The notes below the pieces were generated by a model. It searched no databases, was not told the DNA's origin, and worked only from the letters and a program-made list of their open reading frames with translations. From the NCBI GenBank assembly GCA_018268335.1, contig JAFDWT010000012.1, positions 1 through 45,205 on the forward strand: a stretch of 45,205 nucleotides of DNA, given 5' to 3'. This stretch comes from Armatimonadota bacterium. GTDB taxonomy: Bacteria > Armatimonadota > Fimbriimonadia > Fimbriimonadales > Fimbriimonadaceae. A program made the translations under genes and the position numbers. This document shows positions 40,935 through 45,205 of the stretch, in pieces. Within the stretch, counting starts at the first letter, position 1. Every line of letters starts with the position of its first letter.

Positions 40935-42191
40935 ATGCCTGTCGAGATCTTGATGCCGGAACTCGGTGAGTCGGTGCACTCCGGCACCGTCAGCCGCTGG
41001 CTCAAAAAAGTGGGTGAATTCGTCAAGGAAGACGAGCCGGTCGTCGAGATCATGACCGACAAGGTCAACACCGAACTGCCCTCGCCCGCGAGCGGGATCC
41101 TCGTCAAGATCAACATTCCCGAAGGCGACGAGGTCGAAGTCTTCCACGCCATGGGCGTCATCGAGCCGGACGAGGCTGCCGCAAAAGCAGCGATTGCCGA
41201 CGGTGGTTCCCCTGCCGCCGCAGCTCCGACACCGGCCGCACCAGCCGCCGAGGCGAAGCCAGCTCCTGACACCAAGCCAGGCAAAGAGGTTCCGCTCCCG
41301 TTCAGCGGCCGCCGCTTCTTCACGCCATTGGTGAAGACCATGGCCAAGGACCACGGCGTCAGCCTGGACGAACTGGCAGCGTTGTCCGGCACCGGCGAAG
41401 GAGGGCGCGTCACCAAGAAAGACTTGCAGGGCTACCTCTCCAACAGGGGCCAGGCTCCAGCGGCCACCTCGGCCCCGCGCCCGGCCAGTGGTGCCGATTC
41501 CACCACGGCACCGCTCACCGGCCTGCGCAAGATGATCGCCGACGCCATGGTCCGCAACAGCCAGGTGCCGGTCGTCAGCACGCTGATCGAAGTCGATGTG
41601 ACCAACATGGTCAGCTACAGGGCCCGCAACAAGGACGCCTTCCTGGAGCAGCACGGCGTCAAGCTCACCTACACACCGTTCTTCATCAAGACTCTCGCCG
41701 AGGTCTTGCTGCAGTTCCCGATGCTGAATTCCAGCCTCACCGACAACATGGTGACGACGCACCACAAGGTCCACATGGGCGTCGCCGTGTCGCTCGGCAA
41801 AGACGGCTCAGGCGGACTGATCGTCCCGGTCATCCGCGACTGCGACAGCAAGAGCATCGTCGAAATCGCCCGCGACCTGGACGAGATCGCCGTCAAGGCC
41901 CGCGCCAGCCAGCTGGGCGTCCCCGACATCCAGGGCGGCACCTTCACCCTGACCAACCCAGGCTCCTACGGCGCCGTCCTCGGCACGCCGATGATCAACG
42001 CCCCACAAGCCGGTATCGCGGGAGTCTATGGCATCCAAGAGAAGGTCCAGGTCGTCAACGGCATGATCGGCATCCGCAGCATGATGAACGCCGTGTTGAC
42101 CTACGACCATCGCCTGGTCGACGGCATGACCGCCGGCCGGTTCCTGCAAGCGGTGAAAGCCAAACTGGAGGCCTTCGACTTTCTCAAGTGA
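40935..42191 (+). CDS. Dihydrolipoamide acyltransferase (E2) of a 2-oxo acid dehydrogenase complex
   Basis: E2 carries acyl groups on a swinging lipoyl arm and transfers them to CoA. The 418-residue protein has one N-terminal lipoyl domain with Lys43 in VEIMTDKVNTEL, an Ala/Pro-rich linker, a peripheral-subunit-binding domain at about 115-155 (FFTPLVKTMAKDHGVSLDEL), another linker, and the catalytic domain ending YDHRLVDGMTAGRFLQ with His392 and Asp396. EIMTDKVNTELPSPASG is closest to branched-chain or succinyl-type E2 enzymes, but the complex is not certain. No E1 or E3 gene lies nearby. CATAAT (40923-40928) ends 6 bases before the ATG. Confidence 0.93.
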   Translation: MPVEILMPELGESVHSGTVSRWLKKVGEFVKEDEPVVEIMTDKVNTELPSPASGILVKINIPEGDEVEVFHAMGVIEPDEAAAKAAIADGGSPAAAAPTPAAPAAEAKPAPDTKPGKEVPLPFSGRRFFTPLVKTMAKDHGVSLDELAALSGTGEGGRVTKKDLQGYLSNRGQAPAATSAPRPASGADSTTAPLTGLRKMIADAMVRNSQVPVVSTLIEVDVTNMVSYRARNKDAFLEQHGVKLTYTPFFIKTLAEVLLQFPMLNSSLTDNMVTTHHKVHMGVAVSLGKDGSGGLIVPVIRDCDSKSIVEIARDLDEIAVKARASQLGVPDIQGGTFTLTNPGSYGAVLGTPMINAPQAGIAGVYGIQEKVQVVNGMIGIRSMMNAVLTYDHRLVDGMTAGRFLQAVKAKLEAFDFLK

Positions 42192-42212
42192 GGCCGGTAG
42201 AATGGGGCTGAC

Positions 42213-42452
42213 ATGCAATCCGTCGAAGTAAGACTGACCGCCCGCGACGCCCAGGTCAACGAGCCGTGGGTGTGGCGTCTCTGCAAGGAGTTCGATGTGC
42301 GCGTGCACATCCAAAAGGCGAACGTCGACAGCGACTTTGGGACGATGCAGCTGCGACTGGAAGGCCCGGTCGAAGAAATCCAGCGCGCCACTGCCTGGCT
42401 CATGACGACCGGCATGCACGTCGACACCCTGCAACGCTCTGTCACCGCCTGA
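42213..42452 (+). CDS. Free-standing NIL-domain protein, 79 aa
   Basis: The whole protein is one ferredoxin-like NIL domain (VEVRLTARDAQVNEPWVWRL; VRVHIQKANVDSDFGTMQLR; EGPVEEIQRATAWLMTTGMH). NIL domains usually sit at the C-terminus of MetN transporter ATPases, where they bind methionine, or on ferredoxin-like proteins; here nothing else is attached. TAGAAT (42198-42203) ends 9 bases before the ATG. The esterase gene follows after 11 bases. Confidence 0.85.
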   Translation: MQSVEVRLTARDAQVNEPWVWRLCKEFDVRVHIQKANVDSDFGTMQLRLEGPVEEIQRATAWLMTTGMHVDTLQRSVTA

Positions 42453-42463
42453 GCCGGCCTAAC

Positions 42464-43345
42464 ATGCAGCTGCCGGCTGGCTTCGAGAGCTTTTGGCACG
42501 AGACGACCGAAGAGGCCCGGTCGGCCCCGCTGGACGTGTCCGGCCCGTATCCGAGTAGCCGTGACAGCGCGACCCATCGGGTCGAAGTCCTCACCTATCG
42601 CGGCATGGGCGGCTGCGAACGCCACGCTTGGGTCGCTTGGCCAGAGGTTGAGCAAGGCGCGTTTCTTTGGGTGCCGCCCTACAGTCGCTGGTCGATGAAG
42701 CCCAACGAATACGGGACGCGCGAAGGCTACGTGTCGCTGTCGCCCAACCTCTTGGGAGAGGACGCCTTTCACGACGAAGTCTACACACCGGCCCGCGGCT
42801 ACTTTGCCGAAGGCGTGGGGTCGCCCAACACGTATATCCTCAAGCGGCTCTACCAAGACTCCCTGCTTGCCCTGCGCGCCTTGCAGGCTCTGTCTGGATT
42901 CGATTCCGAGAAGACAGGATCGATGGGCATGAGCCAGGGCGGCGGGATTTCGGTCTGGCTCGGCGCTTGGTCGGGCTTGGTCGGGGCTGTCGTCGCTGAT
43001 ATGCCGTTCCTGAGCGAGATCAACAAGGTCCTCGCCGAAGACCGGGCGTTCCGCTACCCCATGAAGGAGCTTGTCGACTGGCGCGAAGCGAACGCAGACG
43101 GCCCGGCTCGGCTGGAGCGGACGCTTTCGTACTACGACACGTCGTCCCAAGCCGCTTTCTGCCACGTGCCGACACTCATCACATTGGGCCTGAAAGACCC
43201 GGCCGTCAAGCCGTTCCAGGCTGAAGCGGTGTTCGACGCTCTGCCCGGCACCAAGGAACTTGTCAAGATGGACTGGGGCCACGATTGGCACCCCTCGATG
43301 GTCGACCGCAACCTCGATTGGCTCGACCGGCACCTGGCCGTATGA
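42464..43345 (+). CDS. Acetyl xylan esterase (AXE1/cephalosporin-C deacetylase family)
   Basis: It is an alpha/beta-hydrolase expected to remove acetyl groups from carbohydrates or related esters. The 293-residue protein has the AXE1-type N-terminus (MQLPAGFESFWHETTEEARS), the nucleophile elbow GSMGMSQGGGISVWLG with Ser157, an aspartate in ITLGLKDPAVKPFQ and a histidine in MDWGHDWHPSMVDR. There is no signal peptide, so it acts in the cytoplasm. The frame is open upstream to 42266, overlapping the NIL gene; ATG 42464 is preferred. Its stop overlaps the glycosyltransferase ATG by four bases. Confidence 0.87.
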   Translation: MQLPAGFESFWHETTEEARSAPLDVSGPYPSSRDSATHRVEVLTYRGMGGCERHAWVAWPEVEQGAFLWVPPYSRWSMKPNEYGTREGYVSLSPNLLGEDAFHDEVYTPARGYFAEGVGSPNTYILKRLYQDSLLALRALQALSGFDSEKTGSMGMSQGGGISVWLGAWSGLVGAVVADMPFLSEINKVLAEDRAFRYPMKELVDWREANADGPARLERTLSYYDTSSQAAFCHVPTLITLGLKDPAVKPFQAEAVFDALPGTKELVKMDWGHDWHPSMVDRNLDWLDRHLAV

Positions 43346-44418
43346 GAGTCCTCCACATCGCCTCGTCGATGCCCGACGACTGGGGCGGCATCGAACGCTA
43401 TGTGGCCACCCTCTCCGCCGCGCAAGTGGCGATGGGAGTCGATGTCGAGGTGGCGGCATGGCCTGGCTCGCCGTTATCTCAGCGGCTGAGCGTCCCTCAA
43501 GTGGCCGCCCGCGTACCGCGCAAGTTCCGTTGGGCTGGCCTTCCCGACTATCTGCGCCTGTTTTCCTCGCGCCGCTACGACGTCGTCGTGCCGCACTTTT
43601 CGCCGGACTACGACGTTCCTCTGATCGCGGCGCGAATGTGTGGGCAGTGTGGGGTTGTCGTCACCCGCCACTTGGCCGTGCCTCTGCGCCCGGCCCGAGC
43701 ACGCTCGCTGGCCCGGCTCGCCGACGGGTTCATTGGCGTCAGCCAGGCCGCGGCGGATTCGCTAGTCGCATCGGGCATAGACGCGTCCCGAGTGCTGGCC
43801 GTCCACGGCGGCTGCGTTCCGCTAGTCTCTCGCCGAGATCGCAGCGAGGTGCGCAGGGAATACGGCATGGATGGATTTACCGTCGGCTTCTTTGGCCGGT
43901 TGGTCGAAGAGAAGGGGATAATGACTGCGGCCGAGGCCTTCCGTTCTCTCCCGGGGGTGCACCTGCACGTCTTTGGCGACGGGCCCCTATTGGGCGAGCT
44001 GCAGTCCATGCCTCACATCCAAGTCCACGGCAAGATCGACCAAGTGGCCGACGCCATGGCCGCGGTCGACGCCGTCATCCTCCCCAGCCTCTGGGCCGAG
44101 GCGTTCAGCGTGGCTCTGCTGGAAGCGATGTCGCTGGGCAAGCCAATTGTCGCGTCGGCAGTCGGCGGCGTCCCGGAAGCGGTGAGCGATCGGGTCGAGG
44201 CCCTGCTCGTCCCCCCAGGGCAACCGGTGGCCATGGCGGCAGCAGTCCGGTCGCTGGCCGACAACGCCGAACTGTCCGCAAGTCTGGGAGCCGCGGCCCG
44301 CGAAAAGTTCTACGCCTCGTACACCCCAGCCCATATGGCCCGGCGGCTCACAAGCGCCTACGCCGATTTGTCTCCGAAAGCCCCCTCTTTCTTCCGAGGG
44401 AGAGGGGGTTGGGGGTGA
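43342..44418 (+). CDS. Group-1 (GT4-type) glycosyltransferase
   Basis: The 358-residue protein has the GT-B fold: an N-terminal glycine-rich start (RVLHIASSMPDDWGGIERYV), then GFFGRLVEEKGIMTAAEAFR, and the nucleotide-sugar motif FGDGPLLGELQ with ILPSLWAEAFSVALLEAMSL, the E-x7-E motif, and GKPIVASAVGGVPE. The sugar and acceptor are unknown; such enzymes often build cell-surface polysaccharides. The final residues (PKAPSFFRGRGGWG) are encoded inside a C/G-rich hairpin and look unlike the rest of the protein, so the original stop has probably been displaced by that repeat. The start overlaps the esterase stop. Confidence 0.92.
   Translation: MRVLHIASSMPDDWGGIERYVATLSAAQVAMGVDVEVAAWPGSPLSQRLSVPQVAARVPRKFRWAGLPDYLRLFSSRRYDVVVPHFSPDYDVPLIAARMCGQCGVVVTRHLAVPLRPARARSLARLADGFIGVSQAAADSLVASGIDASRVLAVHGGCVPLVSRRDRSEVRREYGMDGFTVGFFGRLVEEKGIMTAAEAFRSLPGVHLHVFGDGPLLGELQSMPHIQVHGKIDQVADAMAAVDAVILPSLWAEAFSVALLEAMSLGKPIVASAVGGVPEAVSDRVEALLVPPGQPVAMAAAVRSLADNAELSASLGAAAREKFYASYTPAHMARRLTSAYADLSPKAPSFFRGRGGWG
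44381..44408. repeat. C/G-rich hairpin in the 3' end of the glycosyltransferase gene
   Basis: CCCCCTCT (44381-44388) pairs with AGAGGGGG (44401-44408) around a 12-base loop, followed by TTGGGGGTGAGGG. The hairpin encodes the last residues and precedes the stop codon at 44416-44418. Confidence 0.6.
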
Positions 44419-44444
44419 GGGTTTCCGGATTTCCCCGCCCCTAA

Positions 44445-44472
44445 CCCCTCCCCAACCGGAGTTGAGGAGGGG
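44445..44472. terminator. Bidirectional hairpin between glycosyltransferase and mfd
   Basis: CCCCTCCCCAAC (44445-44456) pairs with GTTGAGGAGGGG (44461-44472) at 11 of 12 positions around a CGGA loop. It lies between convergent stops, 4 bases before the mfd stop. Together with 44381-44408 it forms a composite C/G-rich repeat of a kind often dispersed in high-GC genomes. Confidence 0.65.
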
Positions 44473-44476
44473 AACT

Positions 44477-45205
44477 TCAGGCTCGAACGCCTAGAGCTGC
44501 TCGCTGTTCTTCCAGCTTCTCACCAGCCTCGCGCCAGGCGGACATCATTGCCTCGGCAGCGACGACGGGATCCCCTTCGAAGGGCCAGATCAGCCGGTCT
44601 TGACTGAGATAGGCTTCGCGCCTGCCCTGCTGGACCAAGGAGACTTGTCGCGGATGCGGCGGGCCGCCGCGGAAGGTGACGGCGATGCGGCCTTGGTTAC
44701 CGTCGACTTTGTCGATCTTCAGCGGGCGAGCCTCCAGCCGCAGCCGCATGATGCGGACGGCGGTAAAGACCTCGGGCGGCATGTGGCCGTAACGGTCCTC
44801 CATCTCCTCTCTCGTCGCCTCCAACTGAACACCGTCGCGGCAGGACATGAGCTGGCGATAGTAGAAGAGCCGTTGCCCCTGGTCGTCGATATAGGCCTCG
44901 GGTATCAGGGCGCGCACCGGCAGGTCAAAGCTCGGCAATGGTTCCAGGCCTGCCAGCGGGTCGAGCAGGGCGTCGGCGGGGTCGCCGTCGGCGTAGGTCT
45001 TCAAGAACTGCACCTCGCTCTCGATCAGCTGGGTGTAGAGGTCATAGCCGACCGCCATCATCTGGCCGCTCTGCTTGGCGCCAAGGAGGTCGCCAGCGCC
45101 CCGGATTTGGAGGTCGCGGTAGGCCAACGAGTAGCCGCTGCCGAGGTGACTGAACTCAGCCAGGGCCTGCAGGCGGCCGGTCGCGTTCTCGGTCAGGCTC
45201 TTGGC
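44477..45205 (-). CDS. mfd: Transcription-repair coupling factor Mfd, C-terminal part (5' end outside window)
   Basis: Mfd removes RNA polymerase stalled at DNA lesions and recruits UvrA. The visible 242 residues are the end of the translocase and the D7 domain. The first part reads NATGRLQALAEFSHLGSGYS followed by LAYRDLQIRGAGDLLGAKQS, the conserved last motif of the RecG-like motor. D7 begins near VQFLKTYADGDPADAL and contains AYIDDQGQRLFYYRQLMSCR and EEMEDRYGHMPPEV, the family pattern. The frame is open to the right edge without a start, so most of the protein lies outside. Confidence 0.93.
   Translation of the reverse strand, partial: AKSLTENATGRLQALAEFSHLGSGYSLAYRDLQIRGAGDLLGAKQSGQMMAVGYDLYTQLIESEVQFLKTYADGDPADALLDPLAGLEPLPSFDLPVRALIPEAYIDDQGQRLFYYRQLMSCRDGVQLEATREEMEDRYGHMPPEVFTAVRIMRLRLEARPLKIDKVDGNQGRIAVTFRGGPPHPRQVSLVQQGRREAYLSQDRLIWPFEGDPVVAAEAMMSAWREAGEKLEEQRAALGVRA

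Overview
The window is GC-rich, densely packed bacterial chromosome with no phage, plasmid, insertion-sequence or CRISPR signature. The best guess for the host is Armatimonadota, probably the Fimbriimonadia. This rests on the prepilin-like protein at 37837 with its [18 protein letters not shown] leader and PVFAQAK...[10 protein letters not shown] continuation, the futalosine-pathway gene mqnD, complete flagellar export genes, TAT-exported oxidoreductase and glycosidase-like proteins, and a recurring promoter style with a -10 hexamer only 5 to 9 bases before the start codon. The assignment is inference; no rRNA is present.

Layout. 1-1666: a truncated TetR regulator divergent from alanine racemase (alr). 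1673-8455 (minus): a tight run tRNA-Cys, scpA, scpB, dacF-like carboxypeptidase, RsuA/RluB pseudouridine synthase, a DUF255/YyaL protein carrying a DsbD-like C-terminal domain, and serA. 8567-12275: a secreted NTF2-like protein, an XRE/cupin regulator divergent from an unrecognised gene, an OsmC-family protein, tpiA and an acyl-CoA thioesterase, closed by a strong hairpin. 12394-19272 (minus): a TAT-exported Gfo/Idh/MocA oxidoreductase downstream of the flagellar run fliM-fliY/N-fliO-fliP-fliQ-fliR-flhB. 19355-24573: a secreted HEFGH metallopeptidase-like protein, thioredoxin reductase, and a three-PAS diguanylate cyclase of visibly lower GC. 24654-29964: M42 aminopeptidase, DUF4337 membrane protein, GHL10-like glycosidase, a GYF protein beside a small membrane protein, a secreted unknown, DinB, and an Fe-S PD-(D/E)XK nuclease.

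30057-34572: an internally duplicated small protein, mqnD, a short-form 2-isopropylmalate synthase, an FAH-family protein, a response regulator and a small membrane protein. 34604-39091: a LacI regulator with a clear promoter and operator, translationally coupled to a GH13 amylase, then a prepilin-like protein and a small lipoprotein. 39265-45205: phenylalanine hydroxylase, a GNAT acetyltransferase, a lipoyl E2 acyltransferase, a free-standing NIL domain, an AXE1-type esterase, a group-1 glycosyltransferase, and the 3' part of mfd on the minus strand.

The most unusual features are not protein-coding. One is a heptamer-phased repeat at 33488-33598 whose complementary blocks are interleaved as A-B-A'-B'. 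Another is a 117-base near-perfect inverted repeat at 40773-40889 that supplies the last codons of the GNAT gene. A third is the repeated leaderless-type promoter spacing. Among proteins, the DUF255-DsbD fusion, the LeuA without its leucine-regulatory domain, and the FAH-family protein with altered metal ligands deserve a second look.
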